NCBI GenBank assembly: GCA_027704905.1
Contig: CM051005.1
Location: 30,831,505-30,895,504, forward strand
Direction of reading: 5' to 3'
DNA: 64,000 nt
Source: Muraenolepis orangiensis
Lineage: Eukaryota > Chordata > Actinopteri > Gadiformes > Muraenolepididae
Below, in pieces: positions 1 to 9,650 of this stretch. How positions within the stretch are numbered: position 1 is the stretch's first letter; every line of letters starts with the position of its first letter. The notes beneath the pieces were generated by a model. That model saw only the letters and a list, made by a program, of their open reading frames with translations, ran no database searches and was not told the DNA's origin. A program made the position numbers and the translations under genes.

Positions 1-445
1 CACACCTATCCTCAAATCCCTGCACTGGCTCCCGGTCTCACTCAGGATTGACTACAAAATCACCCTCTTCAGCTATGAGTGCATTCATTGAAACGCTCCC
101 TTATACATCAAAGAACTTCTCACCCCACAAACCTCCACGAGGATCCTATGCTCTGAAAAGACAAACCTCCTCCTTCCCCCCAGGACCAAACTGAAAACCA
201 TGGAAGACCGAGCCTTCTGCTCCACTGCTCTGAGACTGTGGAATGCCCTCCAAAACCAGCTGAGGATACCAAAGACTGTGGATGCTTTTAAAAAAACCTA
301 GGCCTAAAAAGAAAAGGCCTAAAAACGAAACGAAATTTCGATGAGTTTGGTCTACTCCAATGAAAAGTGTAATAAATACAATTTATTATCATTATTATCA
401 TTATTATTATTATTATTATTATTTTTTAATTATTATTATTAATCA
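1..445 (+). mobile_element. L2/Maui-like LINE, 3' fragment
   Basis: Plus-strand translation, with a few stops and shifts, gives the C-terminal part of an L2-type ORF2: HWLPVSLRIDYKITLF near the start, then a TALRLWNAL block near 230-250. It is followed by an AT-rich 3' UTR and an (ATT)n tail at about 388-435. The element enters from outside the window, so its length is unknown. The inverted-duplication homology begins right after its tail. Only one unit of a 40-bp segment that is repeated in the other L2 copies here is present. It is a dead copy: there is no intact frame. Confidence 0.75.
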
Positions 446-734
446 TATCTATCTATAGCAATAGCTAGCACAGTCAACCAAATCCATGAGAACGATCGGA
501 CTCAACCAAAACACACTTAATGTCAAAACAAAGTGGGTGGAGTAAAACATCGCTTTAATGGTTCTAATGTGTGCCCTGTTAAGGCTCATGACCTTGGTTA
601 GCATTAGTTAGCAGCATATAAACATACATTTGAATGAGCACTACCGTGTGTAGTGCACGAGGGGAACGCAACACGTGTATATATATTATATATAATATAT
701 ATTAGTTTTTTTAATTATTCATATTTTTCAATTG

Positions 735-812
735 TTGTTGAGTGTCTTGAGGATTGCCCCACATTTTCGTTGTACTTGTACAATGACAATTAAGGCCTTC
801 TGATTCTGTAAA
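735..812 (+). mobile_element. LINE 3'-tail fragment shared by both arms
   Basis: A short stretch reading ...TTCGTTGTACTTG, then a CAATGACAATTAA-like segment, then CTTCTGATTCTG resembles the 3' ends of fish non-LTR elements, which finish in AATAAA-like signals and short repeats. The same fragment lies inverted at 55317-55395, so it was present before the arms were duplicated. It has no coding content. Confidence 0.45.
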
Positions 813-1144
813 ACAAGCGACAGTAGTGATGAACGTTATTTGAACAGAGACAGAACTCTCCCTGGTTTGGGTGTGTGTCGACTCTTTTCACACTCATGAT
901 GCCCTTTCCAAGATTCAATGTGCTGTGAAATCACTGTTTACTTATTAGTGTTAGTGTAAACTTAATTTTAACTGCTTATTCCCTCTGTAATTGTATAAGT
1001 CTGTCTCTTTTAGTCCTACATTAACCTGCTCTTTGGCTGTATGACAATAACTAATTGCATGGCATTACAGTATCTAATCGGTAGTAATTTCATTACTATA
1101 AATCAGTATTTTGATTCCTCTCTCTTAATTTCCCCTTCCCAGAG

Positions 1145-1374
1145 TCTTGGATCGAGAGACTCTGGGGAGTTGGATCCAGAGCTGGCTCGCCTGGCCCTGC
1201 TGGGTTTCACCGGCTGTCTGTCAGCGGTGCAGTTCAACTCCATCAGTCCGCTCAAAGCCGCTCTGATCCACCCGGACACCAGCCCAGTCACCATTAGCGG
1301 ACCATTGGTCCAGTCCAAGTGTGGCTCCTCGGCACCAACCAATGCAGATGCAGAAAACATCCACCACCAATCAG
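1145..1374 (+). CDS. cntnap5-like: cntnap-like exon (end of last laminin-G domain), left copy
   Basis: This exon encodes the end of the fourth laminin-G domain and the start of the juxtamembrane stalk of a contactin-associated protein (Caspr family). These are neurexin-like, single-pass axonal adhesion proteins. The translation includes ELDPELARLALLGFTGCLS, then a PLKAAL block and GPLVQSKCG. The GFTGCL and S-K-C-G cysteines are those that pair in this domain family. A pyrimidine-rich tract ends in two adjacent AGs (1141-1142, 1143-1144). The second one fits the phase of the 98-nt exon seen in the right copy. The donor is TCAG/GTAAGA at 1375, leaving phase 1. There are no stops in 230 nt. The preceding exon would lie left of the window. 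The next exon (2422-2469) fits in phase, but the transmembrane exon is missing from this arm. It could belong to a second, tail-to-tail gene copy or be an exon-only duplicate. Assignment to CNTNAP5 rather than CNTNAP3 or 4 is from memory. Confidence 0.8.
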
Positions 1375-1776
1375 GTAAGAGGGAGGTTAATATAGTTATT
1401 ATTGTTAGTATTTTAGATGATTTAGGTGTTTTAAATGTGTTGTTGTATGATGTTACGTATGATATAGCTTATCCAGCCCATCACTTGAAAGACTTTCGAG
1501 TTCTATCTTCACTACAATTGAGTATTGACTTGAGTCGACATTTACGCCATGACTGCAACTTTGATGATGTGCTCATTAAGGACATAATTTAGCCTTGTTT
1601 GGGATAAGGACAAAAATAATTAAGCAGAGTTAATTAATCTGAAAGATCCCCTGATGCTCGTTTAGCATCCTTAGGTGGGCCATTTGGAATCGTGCTGGGG
1701 TACTTATCTGCCCTCAGTGAGGATATGCTTACACTGTTTCTGAAGCGGCCTCAATTTCATTAACCTCTCTCTTCAG

Positions 1777-2213
1777 TTCCAAGAACTGCTCACCCCACAA
1801 ACCTCCACGAGGACCCTATGCTCCTCCTTCCCCCCAGGACCAAACTGAAAACCATGGGAGACCGAGCCTTCTGCTCCGCTGCTCTGAGACTGTGAAATGC
1901 CCTCCCAAACCAGCTGAGGACACTACAGACTGTGGAATGTCCTCCCAAACCAGCTGAGGACACCACAGACTGTGGAACGCCCTCCCAAACCAGCTGAGGA
2001 CACCACAGACTGTGGATGCTTTTAAAATATGCCTAAAAATGTATTTTTTTTAAATAGCCTTTCACTAGATTTTTAAAACCCCCACTTGTTTCCATGCCGG
2101 AGTAACGTCACTGCTTTTATTTTGTTGTTTTATTTAAACCATTTTACTCTGTAGCACTTTGAGTTTTATCTACTCAAATTAAAAGTGCGCTTATAAATAC
2201 TATTTATTATTAT
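1777..2213 (+). mobile_element. L2/Maui-like LINE 3' fragment inserted in left arm
   Basis: The sequence begins at the AAGAACTGCTCACCCCACAA block of the L2 C-terminus, lacks a piece present in the copy at 1-300, and runs through the 3' UTR to an (ATT)n end. The right arm has uninterrupted intron at the corresponding place (near 54240), so this copy was inserted after the duplication or lost from the right. At 1890-2010 a 40-bp segment containing CCTCCCAAACCAGCTGAGG is present three times in tandem. 40 is not a multiple of 3, so the repeat changes the reading frame. Confidence 0.75.
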
Positions 2214-2283
2214 TCCATGTTATTCTTTTGCATTCATATTGTTGGCTTAATTTATGTTTTTCTTTCGATTTTTTAACATTATT

Positions 2284-2350
2284 ATTTTTCTCCTTCTTCT
2301 CCTTCTTTTTCTTCCTCTTCTTCTCCTAATCTTTCTTGTTCTCGTCCTTG
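2284..2350 (+). repeat. Imperfect (TTC)n tract, unoccupied counterpart of the Tx1 LINE site
   Basis: This is a pyrimidine tract rich in CTTCTT and TCCTTC, followed by CTCTGCCATACATCCTCTC. The same flank, inverted, borders the (GAA)n tract at 47881-47920 in the right arm, where a 6.1-kb LINE sits. Only about 60 bp of impure repeat is present here. Confidence 0.75.
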
Positions 2351-2421
2351 TTCTTGTTCTTCTCTCTGCCATACATCCTCTCTCTTGCTTACGGTAGACC
2401 AGTCTGGTTCAGTCATTACAG

Positions 2422-2469
2422 GTCAACCTTTAGTCAACCCCACCAGGAGTGACTCGGCTTTGATTGGAG
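2422..2469 (+). CDS. cntnap5-like: cntnap-like juxtamembrane exon (48 nt), left copy
   Basis: Between a 3' splice site (GTCATTACAG) and a 5' splice site (GGAG/GTACAG) lie 48 nt that read QPLVNPTRSDSALIG, with split glycine codons at both ends. In CNTNAP3/4/5-type proteins a motif of the form NxxRSDSAxIGG sits immediately before the transmembrane helix, which starts with V-I-A-V-V-I-F. The match is therefore specific despite the small size. Phase 1 at both ends fits the upstream exon (1145-1374) and the transmembrane exon found only in the right arm (46937-47133). Because it is 48 nt long, it can be skipped without changing frame. In the right arm the homologous exon survives only for its first 13 nt. 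This exon is too short for ordinary ORF scanning. Confidence 0.75.
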
Positions 2470-2653
2470 GTACAGTGACCCAAGAGTGTTTCATCATTGT
2501 TCCATTGACAACATTAGTGGACACAAACGCTGAGCATTTTCTCCCTGCTGATTTAAATATTCCCCTCTAAAGTGAACTAACAACAATTGCAACAAATACA
2601 AACATGCCATTTAGTTGGTCACTAACAAATGATGCCACTTACATTTTGAAGCC

Positions 2654-3517
2654 TTATTAGATTAGATTAGATTAGATTCAAATGTCATTGCACAGCACAA
2701 GTACAGTACAGCAAAAATAATTTAGCATCTAACCAGAGTGTTGCGGTAAAGTGCATGGTAATATATACTTTTCAGTTTACAGTTGGGGGGGTGGCAGCAA
2801 GGGGGGGCAGCAGGGGTTGGGCAGCAGGGGGGGTGGGCGCTGTCTTCGTGGTGCACAGTTAGAGATGACAGCAGATGAAAGAGGGGAAGAAGTTGTTCCT
2901 AAGCCTGCTTGACTTGGAACAGAGGTTCCTGTAGCGCCTCCCCAACCATGGACCCTCCGTCCATGGTTGGGGTGAAAGGGGTCTTCCACAATTTTTTGTG
3001 AATTCCTCAGACACCGTTTGTGGTGGGTAGCGTTTATTGCTGGGAGGGGTAATCCAACGATGCGTTGGGCGGTTTTCACCACCCTCTGCAGCGCTTTCCG
3101 GTCAGAAACAGTGCAGTTGCCGTACCACACTGTGATGCAGTTTGTGAGGATGTTTTCAATAGCACACCGGTAAAAGTTCACCAGAATCTGAGGGGACAGG
3201 TGGGCTTTCCTCAGTCTCCTCAGGAAGAAGAGATGCTGGTGAGCCATCTTTACCAGTGAGGCAGTATTGAGGGACCAGGAAAGGACCTCGGAGATGTGGA
3301 CCCCCAAGAATTTGAAGCTGGAGACACGCTCAACCTCCACTCCGTTGATGAGTATGCGCCACCTGAAGTCCAAAATGAGCTCCTTGGTCTTCTTGGTCTT
3401 TGATGAGACCCACCACCGTTGTGTCGTCGGCAAACTTGATGATGGGGTTTGTACCATGTATTGAGACCAAAAAAAGTCTTGACGCAGCATTATGAGAGGA
3501 AAACACTTATGGAACAT
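2654..3517 (-). mobile_element. Rex1-like LINE, 5'-truncated and decayed
   Basis: On the minus strand a reverse-transcriptase thumb/C-terminal region is readable: KELILDF, then VSSFKFLGVHISE, LVNFYRCAIENILTNC and QRVVKTAQRIVGLPLP. Frame breaks follow near the C-terminus (about 2950). The 3' end on the minus strand is a C-rich segment followed by AT-rich sequence and an ATTAG-type pentamer repeat at 2655-2683. The palm domain and endonuclease are missing. It belongs to the same family as the element at 30003-31550. Within the arm comparison it lies where the left copy has lost the cntnap transmembrane exon. Confidence 0.75.
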
Positions 3518-4477
3518 AACTTCCGTAATAGTAGGATTTAGGTTTTGATATTTTGACAGGTGAAAGTGCTAATGACATATGCCAGATACATTTGGTGTTT
3601 ATTGATCATTGTTTTGGGACTTTAAGTTACGTTAAGCCTTTTCAAGTATAGTTTTAGACCGTCCCTTTCATCGATAGCCTGTGTGTGGGGGTCTGTTACT
3701 TCACTATATGGACACTGCTTTACCAACTATGGTCAACTTGGAAATTGGATGCGACAATCTGATCTTCCTAATTGAGATAACGCATAAAGTGACTCCTCCG
3801 TGACGTCCGAAGGTGTTGATGTACATATGAACTGTACATATTTAAATTGTAAATACTTTCTTAATGTCTTTATAACAAGATGTCTAATCTCTCGCTGTTA
3901 GGATGAAACGTTGCATTATGTATTTTGGTATTTTTAAGAAGTGTCGTTCTAGAAGGGTATTGTTCTAGAAGAAAGTATGTGTTCAGAATTGGATTCATTT
4001 CTAAATAATTCCCTGAAGGAAAAAAAACTTGTAGGCTCCCTTCATTGTAATTGAGACGTGGGGGGGCTGACCGCCTCCTTCTCACCATGGGTCCTTCTTT
4101 GGTTCTCGAAACATCTGTAACATGTCAATGTTCATCAGCTAGTGTTTAAGGAGGAGATTATTTTCAAACGCTTCTCTCTGCTCTAAAGTGTGTCGCTTTT
4201 AGATGAAAAACAACAGCTCAACAGCACTACTGCGACAGTCTGCCACCTCCACAGTGCCGTATTGGGACTTTAAATGTGCTTTTAAAGTGTTAACATGTGT
4301 ACGGGTTTGACAGGTGGACGGATTGCTGTGGGAGCTGATTATGAGATGGCAAAAGGTTGCTCTAAGAGAGGCTGTTTTTAAGCCACTGTGACTTCAAAGT
4401 GAGAAGTGTGTTTGTTTGTAATGACACTGTCATTGACACGAGTGACACGAGTAAATTTAATTAGTTCCACCTGTAGC
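3518..4477. other. Non-coding segment, partly left-arm homology
   Basis: No gene is recognised. About 4060-4410 matches the reverse complement of 44150-44600, including the shared CTTCTTTGGTTCT and ATCTGTAACATGTCAATGTTC words. The portion 3518-4050 has no counterpart that I can see in the right arm. In particular it contains no cntnap transmembrane exon. Confidence 0.6.
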
Positions 4478-5139
4478 GTTAATAATAATAATCCATCCAT
4501 CCATCTTCTCCTGCTTATCCGTAATCGGGTCGTGGAGGTAGCAGCTTCAGCAGGGGACTCCAAACTTCCCTCTCCCTGGCAACATGGACTAGCTCTGACT
4601 GGGGGATCCCGAGGCGTTCCCAGGCCAGTGTGGAGATGTAATCACCCCACCTGTACCTCGGTCTGCCCCGTGGTCTCTTCCCAGTTGGATGTGCCTGGAA
4701 AACCTCCCTCGGGAGGCGACCAGGAAGCATCCTTACTAGATGCCCGAACCACCTCAACTGGCTCCTTTCTACGCGAAGGAGCAGCGGCTCTACTCCGAGC
4801 CTCTCACGAGTGACTGAGCTTCTCACCCTATCCCTCAGGGAGATACCAGCCACCCTCCTGAGGAAACTCATTTTGGCCGCTTGTATTCGCGATCTCGTCC
4901 TTTCGGTCATTACCCATTGCTCATGGCCAGGGTGAAGGAGTTCAAGTATCTCGGGGTCTTGTTCTCGAGTGAGGGGAGGATGGAGCGTGAGATTGACAGG
5001 AGAATAGGTGCAGCGGGAGCGGTATTGGGTGCACTTTGGCGCACCGTTGTAACCAAAAGAGAGCTGAGCCAGAAGGCAAAGCTCTCGATCTACCGATCAG
5101 TCTTCGTTCCTACCCTCACCTATGGCCAATAATAATAAT
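4478..5139 (-). mobile_element. Rex3/RTE-like LINE with inverted 5' part (twin-primed)
   Basis: Two pieces of one LINE protein lie head to head. Minus strand 4924 to 4491 reads VMTERTRSRIQAAKMSFLRR, SQLRWFGHLVRMLPGRLP and LLPPRP, and ends in a (GATG)n-type 3' tail (ATCCATCC on plus). Plus strand 4921-5128 reads VKEFKYLGVLFSSEGRMERE through VPTLTYGQ, which is the part that should directly precede TERTRS. The two pieces overlap by only a few bases (TGGCCA) at the junction. Both outer ends are bordered by AATAATAATAAT, a likely target-site duplication in the (AAT)n tail of the neighbouring L2. The tail type suggests Rex3; the assignment is from memory. Confidence 0.8.
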
Positions 5140-6553
5140 TTTTATAATAAATTATATTTATAAGCACACTTTTAATTTGCATAGACAAAACTCAAAGTGC
5201 TACAGAGTAAACATGGTTTAAATACAACAACAAAATAAAAGCAGCGACATGCCGGCATGGCAACCAGTGGGGTTTTTAAAAATCTAGGCTATTCTAAAAA
5301 GATGTGTTTTTAGGCCTTTTTTTAAAAAACATCCACAGTCTGTGGTGTCCTCAGCTGGTTTGGGAGGGCATTCCACAGTCTGTGGTGTCCTCAGCTGGTT
5401 TGGGAGGGCATTCCACAGTCTCGGAGCAGCGGAGCAGAAGGCTCGGTCTCCCATGGTTTTCAGCTTGATCCTGGGGGGAAGGAGGATGTTTGCCTTTTCA
5501 GAGGGTAGGCTCCACCTGGAGGTTTGTGGGGTGAGCAGTTCTTTGATGTATTAGGGAGCATTTCCATGAATGCACTGATAGGTGAAGAGGGTGATTTTGT
5601 AGTGAATCCTGAGTGAGACTGGGAGCCAGTGCAATGATTTGAGTATGGGTGTGATATGTTCATACTTCCGCACTCTCATCAGGATCCTAGCAGCGCTGTT
5701 CTGGATGTATTGCAGCTTCTGGATGTTCTTGCTAGGAATCCCAATGAGAAGTGCGTTACAGTAGTCTAGCCTGGAGGAGACAAAGGTGTGGACAAGCTTT
5801 TCAGCATCTGACAGACTGAGTGTGGGGCGGAGTTTAGCAATATTTCTGAGGTGGTAGAAGGAGACCTCCTTCTACCACCTGCATGTTTGTTTGATGTGGG
5901 CCTCAAAGGTCAGGTGAGGATACATTTTAACAGCCAGATTGGTAACAGTTGATGACACTGAAACGTTCTGACCGCAGAAGGTGATGCTGGTGATGGAGGA
6001 TGAAAGGACCTGATGTGGAGTACCAACAAGAATGGCTTCAGTCTTGGAGCTGTTTAATTGAAGGAAGTTGTGCTTCATCCACACCTTTATCTCCTCCAGG
6101 CATGTGGTTATGTTGGATGATGGCAGAGGTGTGACTTATGGCACCAATGTTAGATTTTACAAGGGCTGTGGGAAAGGGGTCCAGGGCACAGGTGGAGGGT
6201 TTCATCTTTTTGATGATGGCCTCAACTTCATGCTGCGAGATGTCAGTGAAGCAGCAAAGAGGCTGGGTAGGTCCGAGCTGGGTGTTTACGGGACTGGCAG
6301 ACCAGCGGAGTTTGAGAGGAGAGAGCGGATGGTCTCTACTTTTTTCCTAAACCATGCGATGAAATTTTCACACTGCTCCTCTGTGGTGTCTTTGTGTAAG
6401 GGAGTCTGAGGTTTGAGGAGATGATTTATGATGGAAAAAAGTTTCTTGGAGTTGCCAGGGATATTGTTGATGATAGTGGAGTATCATTTTGACCGTGCGT
6501 CTCTGAGGGACTTTGCATAGGCCTTTTGGTGGTACCGGTATGCCTGTCTGTGT
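5133..6553 (-). mobile_element. L2/Maui-like LINE, internally deleted
   Basis: The element is read on the minus strand from 6553 to 5133. An upstream ORF2 segment (6100-6550) carries frame breaks, then KHNFLQLNSSKTEAILVGTP follows at about 6060-6000, then the STVTNL block, and finally the C-terminal block with DRAFCSAAPRLWNALP-like sequence and a 3' UTR with an (AAT)n end. The palm motifs are missing between about 6110 and 6130, so the copy has a large internal deletion. A 40-bp segment near 5336-5417 is present twice in tandem. The Rex3-like element is inserted in its 3' tail. Confidence 0.75.
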
Positions 6554-6554
6554 T

Positions 6555-6998
6555 TTTTTCATCTGTCTCATACTGCTTTAATTTATTTGTCTTCTAAAAT
6601 ATGATATTTTAATGTGTTGTTTCCCAATTGCTTTCTCTTCCTTGTTCATCATTAATTTGAATTTCCTAATTTGATTAGCTTTTCTTGCTTGTGGATTACC
6701 CCATTATCATCTCTATAAGCTGTTTGCAAATATATTTATCAATATTGTTTCTGAGATAACAGCAGGATTTGGCAGATGGATCTCATCCCAGTATCGCTGT
6801 CCATTTTTGAGATTACCTTGTCTTCTTTGATGTGTCCTACTCCACCAATATTTACTCATCAAACAAGAAAGAGAAAGAAATAAGGAAACTGATGGTGGCT
6901 TTTGATTCTGTCAACACTGGGAGGATGTCTGCACTATCGTGAGCGGTTTCCTGTGGTGTGAATGCTTGAAGTAGCCGGATTCCCCTGAGGGATGTGTG
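6555..6998 (+). repeat. Direct duplicate of 8995-9432 (first copy)
   Basis: From CATCTGTCTCATACTGC to GAGGGATGTGTG this 440-bp segment repeats 8995-9432 with few differences. The right arm has the same sequence once, inverted, at about 34960-35200. The left arm therefore gained a second copy, with Gypsy sequence lying between the two. No coding content was seen. Confidence 0.8.
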
Positions 6999-8103
6999 AG
7001 TTTGTCACCGGTCTTTCCATGTCCCATGGTAATTATGTTATTTTCACCATAGTGGACTTTTTCCAAGGCGGCCCACTATGTCGCACTTTCCAAGCTCCCC
7101 TCCACTGCTGAGATCTCCTTGTGACTCACGTTGTCCGCCTCCATGGTATCCCTCAGGACATGTGTTGGACCTTGGTCCCCAGTTTACTTCTAAGGTGTGG
7201 CTGGCCTGCTGAAGGGGAATTTGGGCTACGGTCAGCCTCTCCTCCGGTTACCATCCCCAGACCAACGGGCAGGCGGAGAGAGCCAACCAGTCCCTAGAGG
7301 CCACACTCAGATGCCTAACAACCAGCAACCCTGCATCATGGAGCAAGGTCCTGCCCTGGGTAGAGTACTCGCACAACCAACGCTGCAACGGGTATGTCGC
7401 CATTTGAATGCTCCCTCGGTTACCAACCCCCCATTTTTCCCCAGCAAGAGTTGGATGCGGCTGTTCCCTCCACCAGCGCCGCTGGCACCGGATTTGGAGG
7501 TCTGCACGAGCTGCTCTCCTGAGAGCCACCCAACGGGCTTAATGCGGAGAAAACTGGCGACGGAGGCCAGCCTCTGCCTACCATCCAGGTCAGAGGGTTT
7601 GGCTGTTGGCTCGGGACCTACACCTCTGCACCTCTTCCCCTAAACTCAACCCCTGTTATGTTGGTGCCTACACCTTTGTTCATGTCCTCAACCCCTCTGC
7701 GGTACGTCTCCACCTTCCCCCTTCCATGAATGTTCATCCCGTATTGATCCCTATTGAAACCTGTGTCCGTCAGCACCCTGTCTACTCCCTCCCGAGCTCC
7801 TGCACCTCCCCTTGTCCTCACAGATGGCGACCTGGTCTGGACGGTTATGGACCTCCTGGCGGTCCGCCGACGAGGCAGGGGATTCCAGTACCTGGTGGAC
7901 TGGAAGGGCTATGGTCCGGAGGATCGCAGTTAGGTCCCTCCTTCCTACCTGGCCGACCCCTCCCTGCTGACAGAGTTCTACCAGGCCCACCCTGATGCCC
8001 CTGGAAGGCAGCCTGGTGTCGCCCCTAGGGAGGGGGATACTGTTGTGATTCCATCATCACACCACTCTCCCCTCCAGCCACGCTCCTCTGTCTCCCCCTT
8101 GTG
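6999..8103 (+). pseudogene. Gypsy-type integrase with chromodomain, decayed
   Basis: Plus-strand frames piece together the C-terminal part of a chromovirus-type Gypsy pol. The integrase core begins FVTGLSMS with VDFFQGG, followed by a TNGQAERANQ-like segment (near 7255-7290) that is now frameshifted. A SPFECSLGYQPP segment follows at about 7390-7430. The chromodomain is GRGFQYLVDWKGYGPED at about 7875-7925 and ends in APREGD before 8040. Integrase joins element DNA to the host genome, and the chromodomain steers it to chromatin. At least five stops or shifts make it non-functional. Protease, reverse transcriptase and the 5' LTR are absent. A 3' LTR may start near 8043 but cannot be delimited. 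Confidence 0.75.
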
Positions 8104-9650
8104 CATAACAGAATAGTGTATTTTATCTTTGGAGAATCAAAATACCAAAGGTTTAGTCTGAGAAAAGTACATTTTAAGAATTGTTTAAGTGTTTTTTATG
8201 TCTAAAATGACAATGATTGCCCCATACGTTAAATAACTGGTCGTGTCAACATGCATGTTGCTCTTTAAAAATAAATGTTGTACCAAAAAGGAAGTATTTT
8301 CCTGCTTCTTTTGTGGGCTAGTTTTACCAACATCCAGAAAGTAGAAATCTTGAAAAGGTCAAAATGCCACTGTATGAATCTTGTCTTGCCAAGAGAATGA
8401 GCTGTCTAAAAGACTGTATAGCAGTTAGCCATCACAACCGGCGGACACAACCGGCGAACACAGCTATAAATGTCTGTGCTGTCGTTATCTTTTGCCAACT
8501 TGCAACCAAGGTTACCTAATCTAACCTTTCCTCCATTTTCCTTTTAGTCAACAGCATAGTACATTAACACAGTAGATGAGATTTGAGAGTTGATGAAGAG
8601 AGAGCGGAGGAAGTGGGACTGGAAGTGGAATAGAGCCATATTTTTTAACTAATCCAGTTTAAAAAAAACATCCCTCCCTCCCTACTTTTCTTCATCACTG
8701 AACAAGTTCTGCATTTCACGTACCTGTGTGGATTCCTGCAGTAGCTTATGCAATAGCTTCCCACATTTTTCTTTCTAGGTGTCATTTTAAACGGTGACAC
8801 TGTAGTCATGGTGACATGAACGCTACAGCTTCTAATTTCGCCTCAGCTACAATTCCCATTAGCTACCTCTGGATTGCATGCTGACATTGACAATTCCTTG
8901 TTATTTGTTATGCTCCCTGGGGAGATGCTGTACTCTGTTCAGCACCGTCCCCGTTTGACTTGCTGTTAAACTTCCATTAGGCGTATCATTTTTCCATCTG
9001 TCTCATACTGCTTTAATTTATTTGTCTTCTAAAATATGATATTTTAATGTGTTGTTTCCCAATCACTCGCATGCTCTCTCTTCCTTGTTCATCATTCATT
9101 TTAATTTGTAATTTGATTAGCTTTTCTTGCTTGTGGATTACCCCATTATCATCTCTGTAAGCCAAATATATTTGTTGCAAATATATTTATCAATATTGTT
9201 TCTCAGATAATAGCAGGATTTGGCAGATGGATCTCATCCCAGTATCGCTGTCCATTTTCCAGATTACTTTGTCTTCCACCAATATTTACTCATCAAACAA
9301 GAAAGAGAAAGAAAGAAGGAAACTGATGGTGGCTTTTGATTCTGTCAACACTGGGAGGATGTCTGCACTATCGTGGGCGGTTTCCTGTGGTGTGAATGCT
9401 TGAAGTAGCCGGATTCCCCTGAGGGATGTGTGTCTGGAAAGTGTGTTGAGAGATTTCATCCATCGGATGAGGGGTCACAGTCGGTCTTCCAGTCTCTCTG
9501 CTTCAGGACAGTCTTCTGTCATGTCCGTTTGTTAAATGGTTTCTCCTACCATGGGAAGTTTCTGAATTATCCTTATACTATCCTCACAAGAACTTCAACT
9601 AAACTCTAGAGTCGGTAACAGCCCCTGGTGTCATGAGGATCTTTTGAGCC
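8104..9650. other. Non-coding left-arm block, including duplicate copy 2
   Basis: No gene is recognised. 8105-9600 matches the reverse complement of 34870-36245 in order. Shared words include TTTGTGGGCTAGTTTTACCAACAT and GTGTGGATTCCTGC. The segment 8995-9432 is the second copy of the direct duplicate starting at 6555. Confidence 0.7.

Larger units (their letters stand above)
446..9600 (+). repeat. Left arm of a large interrupted inverted duplication
   Basis: Blocks of this arm match the reverse complement of 34860-55643 in collinear order: 446-1776 with about 54240-55643, 2215-2437 with 47806-47880 and 54190-54240, 4060-4410 with 44150-44600, and 8105-9600 with 34870-36245. Identity by eye is high in the exon and lower, with many small indels, in intronic parts. 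The gaps are filled by arm-specific transposons: L2 at 1777, a LINE at 2654, a LINE plus L2 at 4478-6553, and Gypsy at 6999. The edges are where I lose the match, not proven breakpoints. Confidence 0.8.
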
